Made by a program: the position numbers and the translations under genes
Shown: one piece after another, positions 10,961 to 23,100 of the stretch
How the letters are laid out: each line of letters begins with the position of its first letter
How positions within the stretch are numbered: the first letter of the stretch is position 1
NCBI GenBank assembly: GCA_031763025.1
Contig: JASSKH010000022.1
Location: 654,628-718,627, forward strand
Origin: Macrocystis pyrifera
Taxonomy: Eukaryota; Sar; Phaeophyceae; Laminariales; Laminariaceae
Direction of reading: 5' to 3'
DNA length: 64,000 bases
Notes under the pieces: generated by a model
Database searches by the model: none
What the model was told of the DNA's origin: nothing
The model's input: only the letters and a program-made list of their open reading frames with translations

Positions 10961-12232
10961 CGTCGTCGCTTGCGCTTTCTTTGCGTTTTTGCGTTTTTTT
11001 CAAGTTTTCTGGAGAGAAGCGTTGGGTTTGTGTCAACAACACCCAGCGAAGTCTTTGTCCCCTCCTGCAGGCTGGAGGTAGTCGCTGTAATAAGCTCCGT
11101 GGGTTTTTTGTCCTATCAGCTCTCCGTGGTCGGTTGGTCGGCGCTGCTTGCAGGCTTGCAGGTTGGGTTGGTGAATTGCTTCGAAGTTCAATCCTACGAG
11201 AGCAGCGGCTCAAGAAGGATAAAGTGCATGGCCGTTGAGAATTTTTGTTGAGAAGGGTAGGTCGTAATTCCGCCGCATTTTGTTGAAATCATGGATATAT
11301 ACTACCCATATTTTTGCACTTTTTCATTTTTCGATACCACGACCACGACTCACACACCGCAGCAGCAGCACAAGCGGGCTCTACATATACAATATCGACA
11401 CTATTAATAGGTGAGCTGCAGGAGGGACGGACACCACGTGAATCACTCCCTGTTGGACTGGGTTTTCCTCACGATGTCTGCTTTGAACAGGCTTTTGCCG
11501 CCGACAGCAATCGAGCACAGAAATACAAGATAGCACAACAGGGCAAAGGCATCTCTATGCTCCACCGGCATGGCCGAAAATATAAGAATTGGTTTATCTG
11601 TATATTATATGCAAAATGTGTATTAGTATTCGACCAGAATGGTAGACTACATGGCACTGCACCCTTATCTCGCCGCTTCTGTCTCCAGACGACGAACGTA
11701 AGCCTGAAGCGCCCCCCCTTGCCGCGCCTAAGACCTAGGACACCCTCGTCGCCACGGTAGACAAAATACCCGTCTGCATGGGTACGGTGGTTGCGTCTCC
11801 CTCTCTGTAGTTCTCCCTCGCGTCCTCGTGGGCAACTAACTACTGCTGTTGTTTACAGGGAGATATATACAAGTCCTCATCCACAATGCTATCCTTGAGT
11901 ACCTCTATTTGTATGTACAGCAGCAGAAGCACCAAAAGCAGCGGCAGCAGAGCTCCCAGGTCAAAGCGTGACCAAGAATGTCCGCTGTGCGAGAGAGAAT
12001 GGCATCGCAGGTAGTAGGACAAGCGTCATGAGTCACACACACCTAGGACACAGGGTAGGCATGTTTTGGTGGGTCCCCGAGAGGTTCGGTTGTTGCAAGC
12101 GTGCAGCGAGCGACTCCTTGCTCTCATAGCCCGTCCTATCGTGATTTTACTGGTGATTTGCCTCGATTTTGCCGGTCTTTCTATTAATAGACCCCTCTCT
12201 ACTGCTGCAGTGCAAACAGTCGTACCTGCCGG
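10961..12232. other. Non-coding: upstream of the TOG gene
   Basis: This should contain the promoter and 5' untranslated region of the minus-strand TOG gene. No core promoter motif can be assigned confidently. A 148-codon plus-strand frame at 11314-11760 has no recognisable domain and is not called. Confidence 0.4.
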
Positions 12233-12686
12233 ACAGGGTTCTACACTATTTGACCTTGTCATGGGCATGTCGTGGCATTGCCATGGTACCGCCCATGGCA
12301 TACCATGGCATCACCACGGCATCCCATGGTGTGGCATAAGATTCCATGGCACGCCGTGGGGATTGCCATGACATGCCATGGGTAGTACCATGGCAACCCC
12401 CGCGGCTACCGCCACGGCACTCCATGGCAATCCCACGGCATATCATGGCAACCTCCACGGCACCCCGATGTCCACGGCACCTAGGTTAGGGTTAGGGTTG
12501 GGATTGGGATTGGGGTTAGGGTTGGGGTTAGGGTTAGGGTTAGGGTTAGGGTTAGGGTCCCATGGTATGCCGTGGAGGTCCGTGGAAGGTTCCGTGGTAT
12601 GCCGTGGAAGATGCCGTGGAAGGTTTTGCCGCAGGTGGTGCCACGGCATGCCCCGGCATGTTGCGAAAAAAGACAATAATGTACAT
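12233..12686 (+). repeat. Palindromic-hexamer repeat with telomere-like core, copy 1
   Basis: About 450 bp is packed with CCATGG, CCGTGG, CCACGG and CCGCGG hexamers about every 10-15 bases. The core is a TTAGGG/TTGGGG tract (12484-12558). The same sequence, inverted, is at 49435-49872; both copies run from ACAGGGTTCTACAC to ATAATGTACAT. No coding capacity is credible. Confidence 0.85.
12484..12558 (+). repeat. Interstitial telomere-like tract (TTAGGG variants)
   Basis: About twelve consecutive GGTTAGGG/GGTTGGG/GGATTGGG units lie inside the hexamer repeat. TTAGGG is the telomere repeat reported for brown algae and many other eukaryotes. Confidence 0.9.
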
Positions 12687-13915
12687 ATCGTATGCCAGGT
12701 ATAGCGTTGGGGCCCGGTTGGGTCTTGGTGGACGTGCAACATACCTGTAGAAATAATCAAAATGTGTTGCACGAGTTTTTTTTGAAAGTTGGTGCTGCAA
12801 TTAGAGCCACCCTGACTGGACACCTATTACTTGTATATTTGCACTATTTAATATGAACATGAGACAAAACCAGACCGAAAATTACTGGAAAATAATGAAT
12901 TCGCTAGTTGTTGTATAATACCAGGTATAAGGTTGGTGTAGAACGTAGTCGGCCTTTTACCAGCTTTCCTTCATTTTACACCTACAGCACTACGAGTACC
13001 ATACCAGGTAGCGAAAGAGCATACAGAGTACGGCGGTACTGCTGCAGGTACCGGTTATGTATGGGCTCTTTATTAGCGCTCGGGATTAGCGCTTCGGAAC
13101 ATGACCCCCTGAAGCAAACATTGAGCATGGCATGACGCAAATCGTCCCGGTAAAAAGGCAGGGTAAGAATCGTCCTTCTGACCGTTGACCCTTGGCTTCT
13201 GCGTACAACATAGTATGATACCTACTAGTACAGCAGTTTAGTGCCCAGGGAAGCTACGGGCCTATTATGCCTGCTTTGCACCTCATGCCTGTTTTGTACC
13301 TCACTCTGCACCAGGTACCTGGTACCGTGGTACGTATTTACACGTCCATGATCAATGACGCAGGAATACGCCCGACTGACGGGCTGTAGCTTGTGGGGCT
13401 CCCGTGCATGATGCTTACGAGCATCACCCGATTGTAATCCCCGGAGGGGTTGTGCTGGCGTGTTAATACACGGTTTGAGTACTTTCTCCTTTCGTATACA
13501 GCACTTTGGGCGTTGCATCGCCTGTTGTTTGTTACGGGTGCACTGCTGCTGTGCAATCTCCCTCTTGTAGTTTGTGACCACCGAGTGTGTATTTCTCCAT
13601 GAAAAAATCAGCAGGGACACTGGGTGTGCTGGATGTCGGATGGGTAGAAAAATAACGCCTTCATGGGAAGAACACACACACGGACGGTGTTGTCACACTG
13701 GCCTGCTTCGTCGTCGTTGTCAATACGCATTCTGTTGAAACCACTTGCTGTGCCTCTTACTTGTGGTATAAAAATAGCAAGGCGAGTACTTTTGTAGACA
13801 GATGAGCAGCAATGGCCCGAACGTTGGCACGTAATCGCAGCAAGAACAGCAGCAACAAAAGCAGCAGTAGTGTTGCTTGTTGAGCTGCCACTCCCAGTCA
13901 TGTACAGCAGTACTT

Positions 13916-14032
13916 ATTACGGGGGACCCTATTAATAGTAATCAGGACCCATCAATACCCAAGAACCTATATATTCCAGTATGTTCACCATTCATATTTG
14001 GTCCTGATTACTACAGTATGTTCTCCCGTAAC
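13916..14032. mobile_element. MITE-like element, family GGGGGACC, copy 1
   Basis: A roughly 117-bp element has terminal inverted repeats: left TTACGGGGGACC and AGTAATCAGGACC, right GGTCCTGATTACT and TTCTCCCGTAA. Size and structure fit a non-autonomous DNA transposon. No transposase was seen in the window. Confidence 0.7.
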
Positions 14033-14339
14033 AGTATCATATCTTGTATGCTTATGTTTGATGTATCATACCAGTACAGCAGGATCATAGCGCAAGGAAG
14101 AAACACGCGGCCTGTGGCGACACAGAGTAAAGAGTGTCGGTACGCATCGGGTACTCTTGACTGTAGTGTTTAGGTTCAAGTCAGTCAGGCCGCGCCGATG
14201 TTGGAACACACACTCATAGATCTGCTAAGCGACATGCGGTCGCGCGCACAGGTGGCCAGCTCTCTGCCAGAGCGTATTTCTCTGACGCGAAATATCGCCT
14301 AGTATTCTTTGGTCTTGTGTTCGATGCGTAGGGGTTACT

Positions 14340-14970
14340 TTTACCATCTTTCCTTTACAATGGGGTCGCACATCCTGAAGCTCCCAGCGTTTAAGGGTTT
14401 GATCTTCAACTTTCAGTTTGGCAAGACGCTTCGGGCCTCTAGCGAGGCAGTGGTAGTGTTAGCAGACCGGGACTGCCCGGCGATTTGCGCCTTTCGGGCG
14501 GTCACGGCGTACATCTCTGCCGCACAGCGGATTGGGTGGGACTTAACCGCCGGAAAACCTCTTCCCCGTTGCTACGGCAGAAGGTGGCCGGGGCCGCCTC
14601 CCTCTCCACAGCCCGTATGACGGCGAACTTGCAAAGCTATCTGCGGATGGCAGACCTGCCGAACCACTTCACGACGCACGCTCAGCAAATCTCTTGCCGG
14701 GACGGCCGTCGACGAGATCATGGAAATTGGTGGCTGGAAGGCAGAGTCAGTTGCGAAGTACTACATCGGGGCTACCTCTAGTGGACAAGTGCGGGGTAGC
14801 AAGAAGAAACGTGGCCTGAGTTACGCGGACGCTAGCGAGCTACCACTGCTGTCGCCAGAGTTAAAAAAGCAATTGATGGCGTGTACAGTCAATATTAAAG
14901 AAGTGTGGGTGAGACAACTCTGCCCCGGATCAGTGGTCAACTACAAATACAATCTGAAAGAGGCGCAACG
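14340..14970 (+). pseudogene. Tyrosine recombinase remnant (Crypton- or DIRS-like)
   Basis: Three frames together resemble the catalytic half of a eukaryotic transposon tyrosine recombinase: FGKTLRASSEAVVVLADRDC and CAFRAVTAYISAAQRIGWDL (14420-14550), a middle piece ending LRMADLPNHFTTHA (to about 14680), then DEIMEIGGWKAESVAKYYIG (14712-14770). The last is the block around the nucleophilic Tyr, preceded by the GGW motif. The HxxR box between the second and third pieces is disrupted, and at least two frameshifts are needed, so it is inactive. Crypton versus DIRS cannot be settled here. Confidence 0.65.
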
Positions 14971-14984
14971 AAGTATGGACGGGA

Positions 14985-15430
14985 CCGCTGGCCGGCGCAG
15001 GAGGCCTCATCCAATCCAATACTTACATTAAATGCTCCAAGGTAGAGAGACAGCATACTACAGTAAAATGGCGATCCAATCGATGGGCTCAAATTTGGCA
15101 AATATAGTGGAACCATCAATTTTATCGAAATGTCTCTGAATTTGTGTCGCAGCGAGATATTTTATTCTTGTTGCTCCCGAAACCTCGGGGGTAGAGTTGA
15201 TCCCAACATTTCTTGAGACCATCCCACCCACCCGGCAGTTGAATTAGTATTCTTGTGCTCGCATTCGTATACCCATATCATTTACAGGTACTAACCCGCG
15301 CAAAGTATGTGATACGCTACTGTACTCAGCGCGGGGGCAAATATCAGACGAGACGTCCTGCCCGGCGCAGGAGGCCTTATCCAATCCAATACTTACATGA
15401 AATGATCCACGCTAGAGGGACAAAACACAA
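14985..15430 (+). repeat. Direct repeat pair downstream of the recombinase remnant
   Basis: Two roughly 70-bp copies, about 14990-15055 and 15358-15425, share GGCGCAGGAGGCCT, TATCCAATCCAATACTTACA and AAATG-TCCA. They may be terminal or subterminal repeats of the decayed recombinase element, or an independent duplication. Confidence 0.65.
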
Positions 15431-15999
15431 CAATATTTAGGAAAATGTGTTCCTGCACCCGTGCGTACGGCTGATACCAGGTACCACACCTGGTACATGC
15501 TCTGTAGGTACGCAGCAGCAACAGCAGCAGCAGCAGCGGTAGTTGTGTAACCTTAACTTAGTCCGCGGTCTACCCTTCCCGTGTGTGGTTATAGGCCTGG
15601 ACGACCGCCGGAGTGGCGGTGGTATGCGGTGCTTCTGGTGGCAGGGTTACCGTATTTAAGCAACAAAACTAACATGATTGCATTGAGGTGGTTATCTGGA
15701 ACACGGTATAGCAGCCAAGTCATTCTATATACCCCCGAGTGTTCATTGTTGGCGTAGAATGTTGGATGCTCTTGTACTCGTGAACCCCTGTGTCTCTGTA
15801 GACCTACAGCAAGTGCCTCGGTAACTACCGGCACATAAAAATAATCGAAGCACCTGTTGTATACCAGGTATGTGCTGCCGTCACTGGTAGGTAGATCTGC
15901 CCGCGCAGGCGACTATCCTCACAAGTGCCAGCATAAATGATGCAGTTGCAACGAGGCAAGGTTTAGTCACGAGGCTGCGAGGAGTTTTTCCCCCGATGA

Positions 16000-16095
16000 T
16001 TTGTTTTCGGCCTTGGCTAACGGCGGCCACCACTCCGACCCGGAACTTTATAACCCGAACCCTAACCCGAACCAGAGGCATACTACAATAGGTGT
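16000..16095 (+). repeat. Dispersed repeat R5, copy 1, with CCCTAACCC motif
   Basis: GGCGGCCACCACTCCGACC, then AACCCGAACCCTAACCCGAACC, then GAGGCATAC also occurs in expanded form at 63218-63320. Confidence 0.5.
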
Positions 16096-16465
16096 GCCGT
16101 GGGGTGGTTGTGCTTGGAACGGCTCTAGTTGGTGTGCGGGAACACGTAAGAAGGTTTCCCTCTGCGGGCGAATTTACGTGAGCAGCTGGACGATCGGCCT
16201 TCGCCATCCTCCTCCGTCGTCCTCCTCCCCCTCAAATCAGTTCAAATATTTTTACTGTATCATGCCGCCGGGCTGATTGGATCAGGTGGTCTCTCATCGT
16301 CGATCGTCAATCAATCATCATCGACACACCTCTTTGCTTTTGCGTATCATATGCACGTGCCACTATACACTACCGCAGCTTACTACCTGGTACTACTACT
16401 TGCTACCATTACCGCGAGACACCTCGGAGGAAAATATTCGTGTCTTCAACAGAGTCGGGCTGAAC

Positions 16466-16576
16466 ATGGCCATGACGTATGCTTGCGGCAAGACCGTCGT
16501 CGATGTCGAGAGGGTGGTGGACGTCGTAAGGTCGGCGGGAGCGGCGATCATGCAGGTCTACACCGAGGACGCTAAG
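16466..16576 (+). CDS. CysQ: CysQ exon 1
   Basis: Thirty-seven codons encode the first helix (VERVVDVVRSAGAAIMQVYT), ending in phase 0 at AAG|GTGCGG. A second ATG lies at 16472. The frame is open back to 16277, and an acceptor-like TTCAACAG at 16451 could join an upstream exon, so the 5' end is the least certain part of the model. Confidence 0.8.
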
Positions 16577-19500
16577 GTGCGGTCACACGGCGGTTGCAGC
16601 TGGCGTGAGGGGAGGTTGAAGGACGCTCACGGTGTCCACCCACTACCCACCTCTTTGGAATCTAAGTTTGTGTAGAACTGAACATGAAGCGAGTTTTTCA
16701 AATTTACGATGTTTGTGGATTTATTAATTATACAAGACGGTGGGTGCATCGGCGGATGTTCTATTGCGGGGGACCATAGTAAATAGGACCGAATGGTATG
16801 AGTAAAAATAGGTAAACTTATTGGGTTTTGTGTGTACCGTAGGTCCTATTTACTATGGTTCTCCGTAATAGAATGCGCCATCATTGCGTAGCACTTTCGT
16901 TTCCCTATCGCTATGATACATGACATCACTACCGTACGTTATAAAGAAGCGGGTAGGCGATATTAGGGTTCTACTACAAGTCTTCGTGTAAAGAGGATAT
17001 ATAGCAGTAGACTGCTACTCCTGTATCCACAGCCTATTCTCCGTAGATGCATGATGTCTGCTTGCACGGAAAAAAATGTTCTCGTGTGTTTTGTATTGAG
17101 GCGTTTGGCTTGCCCTCGACGGCTGCCACTGTTTGTGCGACCCTCTTGTGTGCTCCATGGTCGGCTCCGAAACCGGCTGCTACCATTTCGTGAGGATCGA
17201 GGCGTACGCGTAGGTCGCCTCCGGATTTGGCGTCGAAAAAACAATATAAAACGGAAACGATAACACGAAAACTGCCAATGCACCCACTGCAGGTGATTCT
17301 GACGTGGGTTTTCCCGATATGTGTTTACAGTGAAGGCGTTTAACGAGTTGTAAGTAAAGCATCTTATGTTTGTAGCGCCCCCTTAACCATGTTCGATTCT
17401 TATTTCGTTTCGATTTTTATTGAATTCGTTGGCTTTTTTCGGGTTGGATTTTTTTTTTTTTTGCTAACGTTCTCCAATTCCGCCAGGTGGGCGAACGACC
17501 GAAACAGAGCCAGTCCATCGAAAATGGCCGTATTTCGCTCCTATTCCGGGGGGGGGGGGTGATTTGATGATGTTCTCACATCAGTTCGGTTCCCTGACAT
17601 CTAGCCAGTGGTAAATAAACAGGCCACGTCACAAAAACTGCCCACCAAGGGGAGAACACTAGTACCTGGTATAAAATACTACTGTAGGTTGCACAACATA
17701 TTATTCTAGCAGTGGAAGCGCAAGAGATAGGTCAGACGCAAAACACGACTGCCTGCGGCTTCGGTGGGCTTTCTTCTACGTAAACATTGTACTGCTGCGA
17801 CGGTAAACCACCATGTCTGTTGGCCGGTCGCACATACACGATGACGCGACCAGTCTTGGACCTCCCGTGTCAACTGGTTCGGGGAAACCATTGGACCGGT
17901 CAATGGGGTCATGGTTTTTCGTTTGTTGAAGACAAACACAAGGCACACGTGTGGCGCGATAAATCGGGCTTAACAACGCTTGAGCAGGAGAAGGTGATTT
18001 GCTATCTTGTCCCCTGGGTACGTGTTCAACGTCAAATTCGGCCCTGCCATGCATGCGTGCGTGGGCGCCACGGCTGCTGCTGTCTCTGGCAGGATTGGGA
18101 CGTGCAGATTAAGACGAAGGATAACTCTCCGCTGACGAAAGCGGACCTGGCGGCTAACAAGGTTATCTGCGACGCCCTCACCGAGAGCTACCCGGACATC
18201 CCGATGTGAGAGGAAAACTCTAACCCTCATATTTTGAGTGCACCACCGCGGCAGTTTTGTTTTTGCTTTTTCCATACCTTTGGTCGACCGATGGATTGCC
18301 TGGGATCAGGGTGGTTGGTTGGCCTCCGGCGGCTTCTGCGGGGGGGGGGGTTATTGTATTCCTGCACCTTGTGGGTGCGAGCAGGGTGTCAACCAGGATC
18401 AGGCCCGGGAGCACAGCAGTAATCGAACAGATGTATTTCAGCTGTTTTTTTGGGAGAGATTAATTTCGAAGCCTTCCGCTTTTTCTCGACTCGCAGACGG
18501 GGGGTGGGGGGAGGGGGCGGCGGCTCATCCGAAGGGCAAATAAAATGCGTCTACTACTGTTGCAGAGTCGATTTCTTTCGTTTGTTTGTATTCTTCGCTT
18601 CCTTCTCCTATTTTTAGCGGGCGGTGGCGTCGCGAGGGCATTCGAGCTGCTTCTGCGAACACAGCAGAGCTACTTTGGTTGTTCCCGCGATTGTGGTCAA
18701 AAGACGTACACACCATGAGACCGGTCTTGGGTGGCGCGCCAAGCCCTCTTCTGGCCTTGACATACTAATGCATTTTTTTTTTTGTGGTGGCGGTCAAACC
18801 CGAGGTCTCCTGTATACCTGGTAGCATGTTTTGTATGCGACTGTCTTCAAGAATAACCCGCTTCCCTTGTTTACCGTTCAGGTTATCTTTGCTAGTGGTG
18901 CTCTTTGTTGTAAGCTTACCCTGGTATGGCTTGCTTTTACTCTGTGCCCACCCTACATACTCCAGGCGAAGCGAAACCCGCTGTCGGTATCGCCGCCCTC
19001 GCACTCTCTTCGCTGCTATTTCCCCAACCCCTGGTGCGAAACCTCCTAGGGGTTTCCATCCACGAGTGGCCATCCCGCTGGCGGGTGTTGTTCCAGCAGA
19101 ATAAATACTGCACACCTATTAATAGGACAGATGATCGAATTCTTTCAGGGCAGATATATTCCTGATCTGCATGCTGTATATATATAGATCATGTCGCCGG
19201 GTGGGAACCTCTGGGGCATTTATAACGACACATATTTGGCAAGGTTTTTTCCAAGATAGCAAGTTTATGGAAATTTGGATTTGCCAAAATAGCAAAAAAC
19301 TTGCCTAAAGTTTTTTTCTGGATGGTTCCGTTCTGCTTCGTTGGCAAGTTTATGGCAAGTGATACTTGCTATTTTATTTGCTTTTTTTTAGCCCAATTAC
19401 GTCAGCTCGAGGTTGTACAAACCAGACCACTGCACGACGTCCTACACTAGACTCGCTCTACCATGTGTAGTAGAACCCGGTGGCATTGATCACAGCGATG

Positions 19501-20134
19501 ATAGGGCTGGTGACACTGGCCGTGAGCCCCGTGTGTATGCAACATGGGTGTCGTTTTGTGCGGGGGCTAAAACAGAATCACAAACAGCAGCCATCCCAGC
19601 TTTTCCCAGGGGATTTTGGCCGGGCTGGAAGGACTGCCGACCTCTGTGGTACGTGGGCTGTGCCTGGAGTCCTTTCTGCGGCAGCCTTCACTCCATAGAG
19701 AGCGTCGGCGTGCCGTGGGCTGCCTTCTGTTGCTGCTGTAATGGGTTTGACTAAAATCTGAGGGCGTTATCATGCGAATATTTGCCAAATATTGCCACTT
19801 ATGCGGCATTTCACGATGGAAGGTTTTGGCGACTTTGTGGAGATTTTGTCTTGCCAAATAGCAAGTGTTATTTCATTCGGTCGTTAGAAACGACCCTTAA
19901 TAATATACCTGCATAACCTACTGCAGGACAGGTTTCCTGGGTTGGATCTGTACTGTACAGATCCTGCTGTAGACTACATCTTGTGACGGCAAGTTAGGAT
20001 ATACAGTGGATGATCTAGGTCATGCCCTGTTTTTCATGTGGCATAGTGCGCGCGCGCCGGTAGTGTAGCAGTTCAGCTCGCGCGCCCTCCACAGCACCCC
20101 TCCTATTCTCGCCCTTCTCTTGATCCCCCCTACT

Positions 20135-20188
<54 letters not shown>

Positions 20189-23100
20189 CCCTCCCACCCA
20201 TCTCGACATTTCAATTAGCTCGTTGAAGCTGTCATCCATTGCAAGTCCGCCTCGCAAGCGGTTCTTGGTAGGATGCAGCTCACCCTTCATGCGACTCGCC
20301 CAACGCCTAATGGTGCCTTGCGCTTGGTGCAAGCATCGTCTGCCTGCTCGGTGAAAAAACCCGACGTGCTCCGTCCCGGCATCGTAGATATGTGAGGGTC
20401 TATGGCCGTACGACTACGTCCATGCATGACACGAGCACCCCCCCCTCCCCGCCGCCGCCGCCGCCTTTTCCGCTTGGGTCGCAGCGTGTCGGAGGAGAAC
20501 AAGCTGAAGCCGTTCGAAGAGCGCAAGGACTACACCCACTTCTTTTGCGTCGACCCTCTCGACGGAACCAAGGTATGCTGCCACAACACATTGGACTGAT
20601 CCGATAATACCATATCTCCACTTCATGGACCTAGATCTCTGAGGGCAGATCGATTACTGACCTGCACGATCTAGCTCATGTTGGCGGGATGGGAGCCGTA
20701 TGAAAACCGCATGATCTAGTAGAGTGGCACGTGTTTCCTGGGTTGGATTCCTGACCTGTATGACCTATCGACATGAAGTATAGCTCCTGTTGCTGGGTGG
20801 AATCGGTGTATTCTGCATGGTCTAGCGCGCTACTGTACTTCTTGGATTTAATCTGTACTACATAGATACCGCACAGCAACTCATAACCGGAGATTCAAGA
20901 CCTAGGTGATGAAGGTTGCTAAATTTTCCAATCGGTGAAGGCGTGGGGTAAACGTTCGCTCTGCCTCCTTTGTTTTTCAACTTGCCCGCCGCGGAACATT
21001 GAATTGAGTATCGTGTAGCCTCGTATTCACTCCGATGAGGTCGAAAAATGTTTTTTTTTTGCCCGTGCCACACAAGAATATGGGTTCGATCACGCGACAC
21101 TGCCCTCCAGAAGCAAGAAAGTACGCACAAGGCGCCGACGTCCGCCTCCAAAACGGTTCTTTGTTCGATGCAGCTCACCCTTCATGCGCCTCAACGAAAA
21201 CCTCGCGGCGCTCCACGCTTGGTGCAAGCAAATGTCTTCCCGGACGGTGAAAAGCCGACGTGCCCCGGCTTTGTAGGGATGCGAGAGTCTATGGTCATAC
21301 GCGTAAGGCCATGCATGATAATAAGTACACCCCCCCCTCCCCCTCCCCCTCCCAACCCTAAAAGTAACCCCACACGAACGCAAAAACAACCAAAGATTTG
21401 CTCGCTCACTTGGCAGGAGTTCGTTCATGCATGAACAACAAGTACTATAACACCCAATCCTACGGCTAAAGCCTTGCGTGAGTGCGAATGCAACGACGGG
21501 TGTTTTCTCGCTCGCTTGGCAGGAGTTCATCAAGCGCAACGGGCAGTTCACCGTGAACGTGGGGCTGTGCGAGGCAGGCGTTCCGATCCTCGGGGTGGTG
21601 GGAGTACCCGCGGCCGAGGATCCGCGCACGTACTTTGCCGTCAAGGGGCAGGGGGCGTTCGTTGAGGTGATGGGACGGGATGTTTTTTGAGGCCATCAAT
21701 TCCTCTATTTTTTTTTTTTTTCTAAGTAGCTTTCGTGTTATCATCGCTCTCCCAAATGTATGGGTTTTAAAATCTACTACGGGTAAAGAAACCCAAATTA
21801 TACCGACCTCAAGACGTAGAAGTGCTGCCTTGTATGTACACCGGCACAGCGCGTGCATTGATGCCCGTATCACCATGCTGCGGGTGTGGCGTACACCTCC
21901 CTAATTGCAGCCGGGGTTCATCGCCTAACCCAGCAGGCCGAGCTTTGCTTCGTTTGGCCGATGATGCTGAAATCGCTTTTAGTTGAGAATCGCCGCTCCG
22001 GGTTTTCGGACAAACTGCTCGGTATTATGTAGTGTAACAAATGTGTGTTTTTTGTTGTTGTAAATTTAAGAACCGCAGCTCCCGGTTTTTCGAACAGACT
22101 GCTCGGTATCAGTTTGACATATGTTGTGCAGCGGTGCACTGTAAAAGGCGTAAATGCCGAACTTTGTGAGAGAACCTTGACCCCTGGTATCTGTGCCGTT
22201 CCCCGACCGGGCCTAACTTCGTCTTGTCGCCTTTCACCTCTATCGTCTCCTATCTGCCCGGCACCTGGATGACGACGCGCATCGTCCAACGGGATTCGGT
22301 CTGCGCTAACGTTTCGACATGGCGGATGATTTTCTTCGCGGCGGCGGCTGTTGTTATTGGTTTGCGCGGTGGACCTCATCAATGTCCGGCTCGGTGCATC
22401 TAAACCTTCGGCTCGGCGAATCTATGTCATCGGCTCGGCGAATCTTGAATCTTTAAACTTGGCGAATCTTTTGTCATCGGCTCGGCGGATTTCAAATCTT
22501 GGACTCGGCGAATGTTAACGTTTCGCCTGGCGAATCGTTCATCCTCGGTTCGGCAATTCTTGGGCTCATCTCTGTTCTTGGGCCGGCACGCGCTTCTGGT
22601 TGAGCAGACAGACGAAGGAAAAGACCGCTCTCCCATCAGCTGCAAAGGTAAGTTGGTGTTTGGACTGGCACTGAAGGGGCCAATGCAGCAGTTCTCGCGA
22701 AGAGTTTCGCGTATGCTGTGGAAGACGGAGGGAGGTAGAGGGGGGGGAAGAGAAGGAGACGAACGAACAGAGGGGAGGGGCATACTCATTTACTGCTTGC
22801 GTTATTCATTTGAGATCACGTAACCCTTTCGAGACGGACTAACAAGGGGGGGGAGGAGGGCGTACTGATTGATTGCTTGTCGAGACCGTTTGACTATTGG
22901 CCACGCCTCTCTTTCGAGACGGAGCGTCGTTCCTACTCCGAATAGAGAAGCCTCCCGCAGTTGGGGCGCTCTTGACGCTTTTTCGGCTCATGGGCGCTTG
23001 TGTGAGCGGCGAACCGGTAGTGTGACGGCGGCGTGTTTCCGGCCTGCACCGACGGGAAGTCAACCATTTGGAGTCCCTGTGGCGGCAGTAGTGACGAGCG

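Noticed and set aside
12378..12823. Frames with (GL)n or (PN)n runs
   Set aside because: They are translations of the telomere-like TTAGGG tract.
20015..20332. Poly-Gly minus-strand frames
   Set aside because: They come from the 52-nt poly-C tract in CysQ intron 2.
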